Part shown: positions 9,352-18,037 of the stretch, piece by piece | Numbering within the stretch: position 1 is the first letter of the stretch | Layout of the letters: every line of letters begins with the position of its first letter | Source of the DNA: CAZUHB01 sp964620445 | GTDB lineage: Bacteria; Planctomycetota; B15-G4; CAYZWU01 | Direction of reading: 5' to 3' | Length of the DNA: 64,000 nucleotides | NCBI GenBank assembly: GCA_964620445.1 | Contig: CAZUHB010000003.1 | Coordinates: 159,035-223,034, forward strand | Notes under the pieces: model-generated | Seen by the model: only the letters and a program-made list of their open reading frames with translations | Databases searched by the model: none | Told to the model about the DNA's origin: nothing | Program-made: the position numbers and the translations under genes

Positions 9352-10048
9352 AGACAAGGCCGACGTTCAGGAAGCGTTCCGCGCCATCGCACGGCGCTAC
9401 GACCTGATGAACACGCTCTGCAGTTTCGGCGCCGAGCGGTCCTGGCGCCAGAAGGCGGTGGCGGCGCTCGATCTCCGAAAAAATGTGCGCATCCTCGACC
9501 TCTGCGCCGGCACCTTGACCGTCTCGGCCGACCTGGTCCACGCGGCGGCCGGGGTGCGCGTCACGGCTGTCGACTTCTGCGCCGAAATGCTTCAAGTCGG
9601 CGAAGAGCGTCTGAAAAAGGACGAACTCCGCTCGATCGACCGGATCTGCGCCGAGGGGGAGAAGATCCCCGTCCGGTCGGGCACACACGACGGGGCGATC
9701 GTCACCTACGGTGTGCGCAACCTCTACGATCCCACGGCGGGTGTGAACGAGGTCTTTCGCGTGCTCAAGCCGGGAGGACGATTCGTGATCCTCGAGTTCA
9801 CCCGTCCAACGGGCAGGTTCTTCGCACCCCTGTACCGGTTCTACACGGCGCGCGTCATGCCTGTCATGGGCGCATTCGTCGCCGGATCGCGCAACGCCTA
9901 CGATTACCTGTCCCGGTCGATCGGCGACTTCATGGAACCGAAGCAGCTTCTGGGCATGCTCGAGAGGGCGGGATTCAGCCGGCCGCGACTCGAACGCCAC
10001 AGCGCCGGAATCGTGGGGATCTACACGGCCCTCAAACCTCCGGTTTGA
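9344..10048 (+). CDS. ubiE: Demethylmenaquinone methyltransferase
   Basis: UbiE/MenG performs the final SAM-dependent C-methylation of demethylmenaquinone. The 234-residue length is typical. Motifs: FRAIARRYDLMNTLCSFG at the N-terminus (the UbiE F-x-x-I-A-x-x-Y-D-x-x-N signature), the SAM-binding ILDLCAGTL, TAVDFCAEML, and the family block YGVRNLYDPTAGVNEVFRVL. It overlaps mqnA by 8 bases. With no ubiquinone-specific genes beside it, the menaquinone role is preferred. Confidence 0.92.
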   Translation: MSKDKADVQEAFRAIARRYDLMNTLCSFGAERSWRQKAVAALDLRKNVRILDLCAGTLTVSADLVHAAAGVRVTAVDFCAEMLQVGEERLKKDELRSIDRICAEGEKIPVRSGTHDGAIVTYGVRNLYDPTAGVNEVFRVLKPGGRFVILEFTRPTGRFFAPLYRFYTARVMPVMGAFVAGSRNAYDYLSRSIGDFMEPKQLLGMLERAGFSRPRLERHSAGIVGIYTALKPPV

Positions 10049-10096
10049 GCATCGACCAAATCGAAGGTTCGACCAGATTGGAGGTCTTCGAAGATC

Positions 10097-11548
10097 ATGG
10101 TTTTCAACAACGTGAGAGAGTGGATCGGCGCCCTGGAGAGTCGGGGAGAGTTGCGCAGGATCAGCGAGCCCTTCAGCCCGGAGCTCGAGATCCCCGAGGT
10201 GACCGACCGGGTGTGCAAGGCGCGCGGGCCCGCGCTCCTCTTCGAGAACGTGCCCGGTTTCGACATGCCCGTTCTCATGAACGCCTTCGGTTCGATGGAG
10301 CGCATGGCCCACCTTCTCGGTGTGGCCGACGTGAACGACGTGGGCGCGGAGATCCTCGAGTTCATCGAGGCCGAGATGCCCAAGGGGCTGATCAAGAAGC
10401 TCAAGCTCCTTCCCAAGGTGAAACGGCTCTCCGACATTTTTCCGAAGACCGTGCGCTCGGCGCCCTGCCAGGAGGTCGTGCTCGAGGGGGACGACGTCGA
10501 CCTGGACCGCCTGCCGATTCTCAAGTGCTGGCCCGAAGACGGGGGGCGGTTCGTGACCCTGCCCGTGGTGATCACCCACCATCCCGAAACGGGGATCCGC
10601 AACGTGGGCATGTACCGCATGCAGGTCTACGACAAGCGCACCACCGGCATGCACTGGCACGCGCACAAGGACAGCGCCTCCCACTACCGGATCGCCGAGC
10701 AGAAGGGCGAGCGCCTGCCCGTGGCCGTGGCGATCGGACCCGATCCGATCACCACCTTCGCCGCCACCGCCCCGCTGCCCGAGGGGATCGACGAGATCCT
10801 CTTCGCCGGTTTCCTCAGACGCAAGCCGGTCGAGATGGCGCGGTGCAAGACGCTCCCCTTCGAGGTGCCGGCTCAAAGCCAGATCGTGCTCGAGGGCTTC
10901 GTCGAACCGGGCGAACGTCGTGTCGAGGGACCCTTCGGCGACCACACCGGCTACTACAGCCTCGAGGACGAGTACCCCGTCTTCCACGTGGAGTGCATGA
11001 CCATGCGGCGCGATCCGGTCTACCCGGCCACGATCGTGGGACGGCCGCCCCAGGAGGACTGCTACATGGCCAAGGCCACGGAGCGGATCTTTCTGCCCCT
11101 GATCAAGAAGACCCTGCCCGAGATCGTGGACATGAACCTGCCCCTCGAGGGGGTGTTTCACAACCTGGCCTTCATCTCGATCGACAAGCGCTATGGCGGG
11201 CACGCGCGCAAGGTGATGCACGCCCTCTGGGGTCTCGGCCAGATGATGTTCACCAAGATCATCGTGGTCTTCGATCGCGAGGTCGATGTGCAGGACCTGT
11301 CGCAGGTCCTCTGGCGGCTCGGCAACAACGTCGATCCCCGGCGCGACACCGTGTTCGTGGACGGGCCGGTCGACGCCCTCGACCATGCCGCCCCCTTGCC
11401 CCGCTTCGGATCGAAGATGGGAATCGACGCCACACGGAAGTGGCCCGAGGAAGGGTTCACCCGTCCCTGGCCCGAGATCATCGAGATGGACAGCCAGGTG
11501 AAGGACCGCGTCGACAAGGTGTGGGACAAGCTCGGGCTCGACGATTGA
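10097..11548 (+). CDS. ubiD: UbiD-family prenylated-FMN decarboxylase (MqnL-type)
   Basis: UbiD enzymes use prenylated FMN to decarboxylate aromatic acids. In futalosine organisms the neighbouring UbiD homologue (MqnL) is assigned to removing the 6-carboxyl group after prenylation. The 483-residue protein is full length: FNNVREWIGALESRGEL at the start, the MHWHAHKDSASHYR segment, FAATAPLPEGIDE, and the active-site GPFGDHTGYYS with the following conserved Glu. The gene for its cofactor partner, ubiX, follows 37 bases later. SD GGAGG is rather far (12 bases) from the ATG. Confidence 0.92.
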   Translation: MVFNNVREWIGALESRGELRRISEPFSPELEIPEVTDRVCKARGPALLFENVPGFDMPVLMNAFGSMERMAHLLGVADVNDVGAEILEFIEAEMPKGLIKKLKLLPKVKRLSDIFPKTVRSAPCQEVVLEGDDVDLDRLPILKCWPEDGGRFVTLPVVITHHPETGIRNVGMYRMQVYDKRTTGMHWHAHKDSASHYRIAEQKGERLPVAVAIGPDPITTFAATAPLPEGIDEILFAGFLRRKPVEMARCKTLPFEVPAQSQIVLEGFVEPGERRVEGPFGDHTGYYSLEDEYPVFHVECMTMRRDPVYPATIVGRPPQEDCYMAKATERIFLPLIKKTLPEIVDMNLPLEGVFHNLAFISIDKRYGGHARKVMHALWGLGQMMFTKIIVVFDREVDVQDLSQVLWRLGNNVDPRRDTVFVDGPVDALDHAAPLPRFGSKMGIDATRKWPEEGFTRPWPEIIEMDSQVKDRVDKVWDKLGLDD

Positions 11549-11585
11549 CAGGTTCCGCGAAGAGACTCACACAGAGGAAAACACC

Positions 11586-12176
11586 ATGAGCGACGAGAAG
11601 AAAAAATTTGTCGTGGCCATCACCGGCGCCTCGGGATCGGTCTATGGAATCAGCATCGTCAACTACCTCTCGTTGCAGGGGCATGCTGTGCACGCCATCA
11701 TCTCCGGCGCCGGAGAAAAGGTCATGAAGCTCGAGACGGGCCTCGGCCGCGATGTGCTCGATCTGCCCGGGGTGACCGTCCACGACAACAACGACGTGGG
11801 TGCGGTGGTGGCGTCCGGTTCGTTCAAGACGGACGGCATGGTGATCGCGCCCTGCTCGATGCGCACCCTCACGGCCGTGGCAACGGGCAACTCGTCGAAC
11901 CTGATCCAGCGGGCGGCCGACGTGACGCTCAAGGAAGGCCGCAAGCTGATCGTGGTGCCGCGCGAGACGCCGCTGAACAGGATCCACCTGCAGAACATGC
12001 TGCGCGCTCTCGACGCCGGCGCCGTGATCATGCCCGCCATGCCGGCCTTCTACGGCAAGGCCAAGGAGGTGGCCGAACTGGTCGTCGCCTTCGCGGGGCG
12101 TGTCCTCGATCAGCTCGGCGTGGAGAACGACCTGGCGCCGCGATGGGAACCGCCGGGCGCCGGCGAAGAGGATTGA
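11586..12176 (+). CDS. ubiX: Flavin prenyltransferase (UbiX/MqnM-type)
   Basis: UbiX makes prenylated FMN from FMN and dimethylallyl phosphate, the cofactor of the adjacent UbiD. The 196-residue protein has the Rossmann-like start VVAITGASGSVYGI, APCSMRTLTAVATGNSSNLI and the VVPRETPLNRIHLQNML block, all classic for UbiX. The ATG follows an AGAGGA site. It is placed between ubiD and ubiA, four bases from the latter, consistent with one transcript. Confidence 0.95.
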   Translation: MSDEKKKFVVAITGASGSVYGISIVNYLSLQGHAVHAIISGAGEKVMKLETGLGRDVLDLPGVTVHDNNDVGAVVASGSFKTDGMVIAPCSMRTLTAVATGNSSNLIQRAADVTLKEGRKLIVVPRETPLNRIHLQNMLRALDAGAVIMPAMPAFYGKAKEVAELVVAFAGRVLDQLGVENDLAPRWEPPGAGEED

Positions 12177-12180
12177 TCCG

Positions 12181-13032
12181 ATGTTCGAGCGCGTGGCCAC
12201 GATTCTGGAGATGATCAAGTTCGAGCACTCGATCTTTGCGCTGCCCTTCGCGTTCATGGGCGCGTTCCTGGCGGCGGAGGGTTTTCCCGACTGGGCCGTG
12301 TGCGGCTGGATCCTGCTCGCGATGGTGAGCGCCCGGTCGGCGGCCATGGCTTTCAACCGGCTCGTCGATGTGCGCTACGACGCCACCAACCCGCGCACGA
12401 ACATGCGCGCCCTGGTGACCGGTTCGTTGCGCAAGAGGGAGGTCGTTCTCTTCACGATCGTCAGCGCGGCGCTGTTCGTTCTTGCCGCCGCCATGCTCAA
12501 CACCTTTGCGCTGGCCGCGGCACTTCCCCTTCTCGCGTTTCTCTTTCTATACTCCTACACCAAGCGGTTCACGATCCTCGCCCATTTCGTGCTCGGCTTC
12601 TGCCTCGGGTTCGCGGTGCCCGGAGGGTGGATCGCGGTGACCGGAAGCGTGAGCCCGATCGCGCTCTACCTCGGCCTGGGAGTGAGCTTCTGGGTGAGCG
12701 GCTTCGACCTGATCTACGCCTGCCAGGACGTGGACCACGATCGGAACGAAGGACTCCACTCCCTGCCGGCGCGCTTCTCGATCAGGGCCGCCCTCGTGCT
12801 CTCCGGATTCATGCATGTGGCGGCATTCGGTGTCTTCTGTGCCGTGGGAATTCTGGCGGAGCTGGAGTGGCCCTTCTGGGCGGGGCTGGGCGTGGTGCTC
12901 GTGTCGCTGGTGTGGCAGCACGCGATCGTCCGGCCGGGGGACCTCTCGCGCGTGAACGCCGCCTTCTTCACGGCGAACGGAATCATCAGCGTGGTGATGG
13001 CCGTGGGCACGCTGGGCGCGTTTCTCGTCTGA
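12181..13032 (+). CDS. ubiA: UbiA-family prenyltransferase (MqnP-type)
   Basis: An integral membrane prenyltransferase, expected here to prenylate 1,4-dihydroxy-6-naphthoate. The 283-residue protein has the first Asp-rich motif NRLVDVRYD and the second CQDVDHDRNEG, plus several hydrophobic helices. The ATG at 12181 is chosen because it follows GAAGAGGA and gives the family N-terminus FEHSIFALPFAF; the frame itself is open further back. It is the last gene of the menaquinone run, after which no co-directional gene occurs for 3 kb. Confidence 0.9.
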   Translation: MFERVATILEMIKFEHSIFALPFAFMGAFLAAEGFPDWAVCGWILLAMVSARSAAMAFNRLVDVRYDATNPRTNMRALVTGSLRKREVVLFTIVSAALFVLAAAMLNTFALAAALPLLAFLFLYSYTKRFTILAHFVLGFCLGFAVPGGWIAVTGSVSPIALYLGLGVSFWVSGFDLIYACQDVDHDRNEGLHSLPARFSIRAALVLSGFMHVAAFGVFCAVGILAELEWPFWAGLGVVLVSLVWQHAIVRPGDLSRVNAAFFTANGIISVVMAVGTLGAFLV

Positions 13033-13046
13033 GAGGGCAAGATCCT

Positions 13047-13292
13047 CTATTCCTTCCGTTCGAGAACGACCCGGACCTCGGCGGGGATACCGAGCGCGAT
13101 GTCGGCGTGTCCTGTTCGTCCCAGACGAGACGCCGGGCGAGTCCGCGAACGAAGTCGCCGTGGGCGAGGAGTTTTTCCGGGCTTGCCAGGTTCGAGTCGA
13201 TCCCGTCCGAAACCACGTGCCTCTTTCCTCCGTGCCAGAGCGAGCGGAAAAATCCCGATGACTTTCGAGCCAGCGGCCCCTTCTACTTCCAA
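13047..13292 (-). pseudogene. Possible degraded gene remnant in the ubiA-tex gap
   Basis: The 467-base gap between ubiA and tex has no intact gene. On the minus strand one frame reads protein-like (HVVSDGIDSNLASPEKLL, then RGLARRLVWDEQD). A second frame continues with IALGIPAEVRVVLERKE and a stop. A single frameshift near 13100 would join them into a plausible C-terminus. The family is not recognised. This could equally be chance in GC-rich DNA. Confidence 0.25.
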
Positions 13293-13367
13293 TATCCCAT
13301 GAGCACCGAAAGTGATTCAAGAATTCCCGGAACCGGTGTTTCCGTCGCCGATCGGCGCGGCCGGATC

Positions 13368-13423
13368 AAAAAAGCCGGTGCCCGACTCCGCCTGTTTCTC
13401 GAATGGCGAATCGGGGCACCGGC
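13368..13423 (-). terminator. Rho-independent terminator of tex
   Basis: Arms 13374-13385 and 13411-13423 pair as GCCGGTGCCCGA with one bulged base. On the minus strand the stem is followed by six T residues. It lies about 77 bases past the tex stop. Confidence 0.8.
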
Positions 13424-13499
13424 TTCTCTATTTGGCTCCCCGGCCGAAGAGGACCGGGAGTTTATTTCGATCAACCGTTGTTCGGCCGCGGGATAGGAC

Positions 13500-15806
13500 T
13501 CAGCCGTCGATGCGCGGTTTGCGCGGATCTCCGAAACGACTGAGCAGGTCGTCGAGGGTGCGCATCCGGTCCTTCTGCGGACGCTGCGGTTTCGGACGCC
13601 GCCCCTTGCCGCGGCCGGGTTGGCCCTTCGAACGGGGTTTTCTCGGCGCCGGCTTCATGGAAAGGGAGAGCCGTGTGCGCCCCTCCTCGGAATCCACGCC
13701 GAGCACGCGGACCTTGACCACCTGGCCCACGTGCACCACCTCGGCCGGATCGCTCACGAAGCGCGTGCTGATCTCCGAGATGTGGACCAGGCCGTCGTGG
13801 TGCACGCCCACGTCGACGAAGGCTCCGAAACGGGTCACGTTCGACACGCGCCCCTCGAGTTCCATCCCGGGCTGAAGATCGGTCACGTCGGTGATGTCCT
13901 CGCGGAACTTGATCGGCTCGTAGGGCTGGCGTGGATCGAGGCCCGGGCTCTTGAGCTGCTCCACGATGTGTGTGATCGTGGAGAGCTGCGCCTTCTCGTC
14001 GTAGTATTTCTCCGGATCGAGCCCGTCGAGACAGGCCGGGTCGGCCATGACCTCGTCGAGGGATTTCTCCAGATCCTGGGCGACGCGCTCCACGATGTGG
14101 TAGCTCTCGGGGTGGATCTGCGTGTTGTCGAGAGGGATCTCGCCGTCGGCCACGCGCAAGAAACCCGCGGCCTGCTCGAAGGTCTTGGCCCCGATCCCCT
14201 TCACCTCGGTCAGCCGCGCACGGGTGAGGAATGGGCCGTTCTGTTTGCGATGCTCCACGATCGCCTCGCCGAGCGTCTCGTTGAGTCCCGAGATCCGAGC
14301 CAGGAACTGGGCCGAGGCGGCATTCACGTCGGCGCCGACCAGGTTGACGCAGGCCTCGGCCTCGATCGCGAGCCTTTCGCGCAAGAGGCGCTGGTTCACA
14401 TCGTGCTGGTACTGCCCCACGCCGATCAGGCGCGGTTCGATCTTTGAGAGCTCGGCCAGGGGATCCTGGATCCGCCGCGCCATTGACACGGCCGCGCGGG
14501 CAGCCACATCCTGATTCGGCAGTTCCTCCTTGGCGAGATCGGATGCGGAATAGACCGAGACCCCCGCCTCGTTGATCATGACCAGTTCGGGACCGTTTTC
14601 GATCTTGGTCAAAAGGGTGCGAAGGGCTTTCTCCGCTTCGCGCGACGTGGAACCGTTTCCCACCGCGATGAACCGCGGCTCGTATTTTTCCACGAGGGAA
14701 GAAAGGGTCGCCTGCGTCTCGGCGAGCTTTTCCTCCTCTGTCTCGTTCACGAAGAGCACCGCCGAGTCGACGAACTGCCCTGTTCCGTCCACGACCGCCA
14801 GGCGCGTGCCGGTCCTGTTCCCCGGATCGACGCCGATCACCGTCACCGGACCGACAGGCGAGGCGAGAAGCATGTCGCGCAGATTGTCGATGAAAACGCG
14901 GATCGACTCCATGTCGGCGCGGCGCTTGGTCTCGCCGCGCACCTCGCGCGCGATCGACGGCTTGATGAGGTTGTCGGCCGCGAACTCGATCACCTCGGTG
15001 ATGAAACTCATCTGCCTCTCGCTGCCGCCGAGAAGGATCCGGTTCCGCATGATCTCGATGATCTTGTCGCGATCGAAATCGAGGGTCATGATGAGAAAAC
15101 CCTCTTTCTCGCCGCGCCGGATAGCCAGGAGCCTGTGGGACGGGATCTCCGCGGCCGGTTCGGCGAAGTCGTAAAAATTCTGGAACCGCGACGCCTCGTT
15201 CTCCTTGCCCGCCACGACCCTGGAAACGATCTTGCCCGACTCCCGCGCCAGATTCCTGGCCTGACCGCGCACCTCGGCGTCCTCGGCGAAGAGCTCGGAG
15301 AGGATGTCGCGCACCCCCTCCTGCGCCTCTTCGATGCTCGTGATGCCCTCGAGATCTTGCACCGCCTTCTCGAAGATGGCGTCGAGATCGGCCGGCGGAT
15401 CGAAGGTGAGAACCTGCTCGGCGAAAGTCATGAGGCCCTTTTCGAGCCAGGGCCGTGAGATCGATTCCTTGCGCGCCTTGTAGGGGAGGTAGATATCCTC
15501 GAGGGCGGCCTTGTCATCGCAAGCCTCGATGCGGGCTTCCATCTCGGGCGAGATCTTGTCCAGCTTCTTGAGGTTCTTGATGATCGTCCGCTTGCGGGCC
15601 CGCATGGCAATCAGCTCGCGGTAACGGAATTCGATCTCCTGGATCATGGGAAGGCCTATTCCGCCCGACCGCTCCTGGCGATAGCGGGCGATGAACGGAA
15701 CGGTGGCCCCCTCCTCGAGGAGTTCCACCACGTTGTGAACGATTGTGCCTTCAATCTGGAGATCAGAAGTGACTCGGTCGACGAGGTCTTCGCGAATGGG
15801 GGTCAT
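13500..15806 (-). CDS. tex: Tex-family RNA-binding transcription accessory protein
   Basis: A full-length Tex (768 residues). Order: Tex N-terminal helical region (VPFIARYRQERSGGI near residue 37), a YqgF/RNase H-like domain (VIGVDPGNRTGTRLAVVD near 325), a helix-hairpin-helix region (LTEVKGIGAKTFEQAAGFLR near 540), and a C-terminal S1 domain (GMELEGRVSNVTRFGAFVDVG near 665), then a basic Pro/Lys-rich tail. Tex is a cytosolic nucleic-acid-binding protein affecting transcription and is nearly universal in bacteria. It is monocistronic with its own terminator. Confidence 0.96.
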   Translation of the reverse strand: MTPIREDLVDRVTSDLQIEGTIVHNVVELLEEGATVPFIARYRQERSGGIGLPMIQEIEFRYRELIAMRARKRTIIKNLKKLDKISPEMEARIEACDDKAALEDIYLPYKARKESISRPWLEKGLMTFAEQVLTFDPPADLDAIFEKAVQDLEGITSIEEAQEGVRDILSELFAEDAEVRGQARNLARESGKIVSRVVAGKENEASRFQNFYDFAEPAAEIPSHRLLAIRRGEKEGFLIMTLDFDRDKIIEIMRNRILLGGSERQMSFITEVIEFAADNLIKPSIAREVRGETKRRADMESIRVFIDNLRDMLLASPVGPVTVIGVDPGNRTGTRLAVVDGTGQFVDSAVLFVNETEEEKLAETQATLSSLVEKYEPRFIAVGNGSTSREAEKALRTLLTKIENGPELVMINEAGVSVYSASDLAKEELPNQDVAARAAVSMARRIQDPLAELSKIEPRLIGVGQYQHDVNQRLLRERLAIEAEACVNLVGADVNAASAQFLARISGLNETLGEAIVEHRKQNGPFLTRARLTEVKGIGAKTFEQAAGFLRVADGEIPLDNTQIHPESYHIVERVAQDLEKSLDEVMADPACLDGLDPEKYYDEKAQLSTITHIVEQLKSPGLDPRQPYEPIKFREDITDVTDLQPGMELEGRVSNVTRFGAFVDVGVHHDGLVHISEISTRFVSDPAEVVHVGQVVKVRVLGVDSEEGRTRLSLSMKPAPRKPRSKGQPGRGKGRRPKPQRPQKDRMRTLDDLLSRFGDPRKPRIDG

Positions 15807-15990
15807 GGCCGGTGATCCAATTCTGTAACATGGGAGAACAGAACCGGCTCCTGCCGCCGCTCCACCCCCCCATCAGGAAAAAATAGCCGGGACTCCACGA
15901 GTCTCCTTCATGGGTTGTCCGGCAGAGGGCATTAGTGTATAGACTCAGGCAATATTATATCATGTGGAAGGTTCGGTGCAAAAGCCTCTA

Positions 15991-16019
15991 TTACGTCCGA
16001 GAAGAAAGATTGCTATCAT
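15991..16019 (+). promoter_or_regulatory. Sigma-70-like promoter
   Basis: TTACGT, 17 bases, then TATCAT preceded by TGC (extended -10). It sits about 57 bases upstream of the ATG at 16076. Confidence 0.4.
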
Positions 16020-16075
16020 GAGTGGGCTTTTCTTCTGGCGGTTCTAGCTCACAGCCTCTGCGAAGGAGATATCTC

Positions 16076-18037
16076 ATGTTTCTCATCAGGATGTTGCGAA
16101 AGATCTTTTCTCTCTTCCGTTCCGGTCTGACCGCTCATGAAATCGCTCTCGGAGCCTGCCTCGGTGTCCTGGGCGGATGTATCCCGTTGTCCTCGGGCTG
16201 GATGGTGGCGGCCGTGCTCCTTCTCATGGTTGTCTTCCGGTCGAGCTTCACCGCCTTCTTCGTTGCCGGCGCCGTGGTCAAGCTTCTCGCCTTCGTCGTG
16301 GAGCCGGCGTGCTACTCCCTGGGACGCCTCGCGCTCGACGGCGGGATGTCGGGATTCTTCGCCGGTCTGGCCAACACGCCCGGCCTCGCGCTTCTCGACT
16401 TTCACCGTTACGTGGTGACGGGGGGCATCATCTTCTCGATCATCGTTGCCGTGCCGGCCTATCCCGTTCTGTTCATCTTCACGAACCGCTATCGCAGGGC
16501 GCTCATCGCCTGGTCCGAGAAGTCGCCCCGCTACAAGGCGTTCACCGAAAAGGGCCCGGTCCGCTTCCTGTCATGGCTCTTCCTCGGCAAGAAGGGCGAC
16601 TACGAAACCGCGCTCGAGGGCGGCAAGGGGCCGATCCGGAAGGGCATGGTCATGGGATTGCTCGTTTTCGTCGTGGTCGTCGGGCTCTTCACATTTTTCT
16701 TCGGAGACGCTCTTGCCAGGACCGGCTTCGAGGCCGGTCTGAGCGCGGCCTTCGACGCGGAGGTGAGCCTCGAGGAGGCGGGCATCTCCTTCGTCGGCGG
16801 CAGCCTCGAGTTCGGCAACATGCTCATGGTCGAACGGAAAAAGAAGGGAGACATCTCCAAATCGCGCCACCTGCGCGGCGATCTCGACGCTGTCGAACTC
16901 TGGCGGTGCAGGCTCGTCTTCGACGAGATCATACTCGAGGATGTCATGTTCAGAGCCGCCCGCGACAAGGAGGGCGACTTCAACCTCGAATGCAAGAAAA
17001 AGAAGAAGCGCCCCCGGAAAAAGAAGGACGACGAGGGATTCGGCCACCTGGGCGACATCTGGCAAAAAAGGGAACTGGGCCAGGATGTGGTCGACATGCT
17101 CATCGACCTGTTCTTCCCCGAGACCGATCCCGAGGCCGCGGCCGCCGCCCGCGAGAAGGAGCTCGAAGACCTCGAGGCACGGACAGACTTCGCGTCGATC
17201 TACGCCGACCACCTCATCGCCGACGACAAACCTCTCGTGGTCGTCAACCTGCTCGAGATCACCGGCCTCAATCTCGTGCTGGACGACGAGGGAAGCGGCA
17301 AGGTCGCCGACCGGTTCGGCGGCCTCACACTGCGGGCGACAAACCTGTCATCCGATCCGATCCTCTATGCGCGGGACAGCGTGATCGAGCTCTTCAGCTT
17401 CAGGGCGGGCGCGGGCGGCAAGCGCCTTCCCGACTGCAGCATCAAGCTGACGCTGAAGTGGTCGATGGAAAAACCGATCCACACGGTCGAGGTCACGGTC
17501 AACGACATCCCGGCCGACACGATCACCGCACACATGAACGAGGGCGGCACCGTCAGGGTAAAGAACGGAGCGATCCGGCTCGAATCGCGCACCGAGCTCG
17601 GCCCGGAGAAATTCTCGAGCCAGACCAGGCTCGTCCTCAAGGACCTGACCCTGAGCCCCGCCAGAAGGGGCGGCAAGATTCTCGGCCTCGACGGCGACCA
17701 GTTCTGCAAGGGGCTCAACGAGTACCTGAAGGTGCAGCCCCTGGAGCTCGACGTCGGGCTCGAAGGAGCCTACACCTCTCCGAGAGTCCGTGTGGACGAG
17801 GAAAAGCTCAGAAAACAGGTCACCGCCGGGCTCCAGGGCCTGGTCAAGAAGCTCGCCGAGGACGAGATCGCCGAGCAGAAGGCCGAACTGCAGGGCAAGG
17901 TCGACGAAAAGAAAGAGGAGGGGAAGGAAAAGGCCAAGGAAAAGGTGAGGGACGGCTTGAACAAATTGTTCGGCGGCGACGACGACGACGACAAGAAGAA
18001 GAAGGGCGGCAAAAAGAAAAAGAAGGGGAAGCGCTAG
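16076..18037 (+). CDS. DUF2062-like membrane domain fused to a large AsmA-like region (TIGR03546/TIGR03545-like)
   Basis: A 653-residue protein. The ATG at 16076 follows GAAGGAG, while the frame extends to 16022 without such a site. Residues 1-150 are hydrophobic and DUF2062-like (EIALGACLGVLGGCIPLSSGW, then two or three helices). A further transmembrane helix lies near 203-218 (MGLLVFVVVVGLFTFFF). The rest is a beta-rich, AsmA-like periplasmic part (VSLEEAGISFVGGSLEFGN, DGDQFCKGLNEYLK). The C-terminus is strongly charged, with Asp and Lys runs. To my recollection TIGR03546 and TIGR03545 are normally two adjacent genes; here both parts are in one polypeptide. Envelope or lipid-transport function is inference. 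Tail-to-tail overlap of 4 bases with the next gene. Confidence 0.65.
   Translation: MFLIRMLRKIFSLFRSGLTAHEIALGACLGVLGGCIPLSSGWMVAAVLLLMVVFRSSFTAFFVAGAVVKLLAFVVEPACYSLGRLALDGGMSGFFAGLANTPGLALLDFHRYVVTGGIIFSIIVAVPAYPVLFIFTNRYRRALIAWSEKSPRYKAFTEKGPVRFLSWLFLGKKGDYETALEGGKGPIRKGMVMGLLVFVVVVGLFTFFFGDALARTGFEAGLSAAFDAEVSLEEAGISFVGGSLEFGNMLMVERKKKGDISKSRHLRGDLDAVELWRCRLVFDEIILEDVMFRAARDKEGDFNLECKKKKKRPRKKKDDEGFGHLGDIWQKRELGQDVVDMLIDLFFPETDPEAAAAAREKELEDLEARTDFASIYADHLIADDKPLVVVNLLEITGLNLVLDDEGSGKVADRFGGLTLRATNLSSDPILYARDSVIELFSFRAGAGGKRLPDCSIKLTLKWSMEKPIHTVEVTVNDIPADTITAHMNEGGTVRVKNGAIRLESRTELGPEKFSSQTRLVLKDLTLSPARRGGKILGLDGDQFCKGLNEYLKVQPLELDVGLEGAYTSPRVRVDEEKLRKQVTAGLQGLVKKLAEDEIAEQKAELQGKVDEKKEEGKEKAKEKVRDGLNKLFGGDDDDDKKKKGGKKKKKGKR

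Noticed and set aside
9272..11386. 704-codon minus-strand frame across ubiE and ubiD
   Set aside because: Composition typical of GC-rich antisense reading (His/Asp/Gly/Val runs) and no homology pattern; both sense genes are certain.
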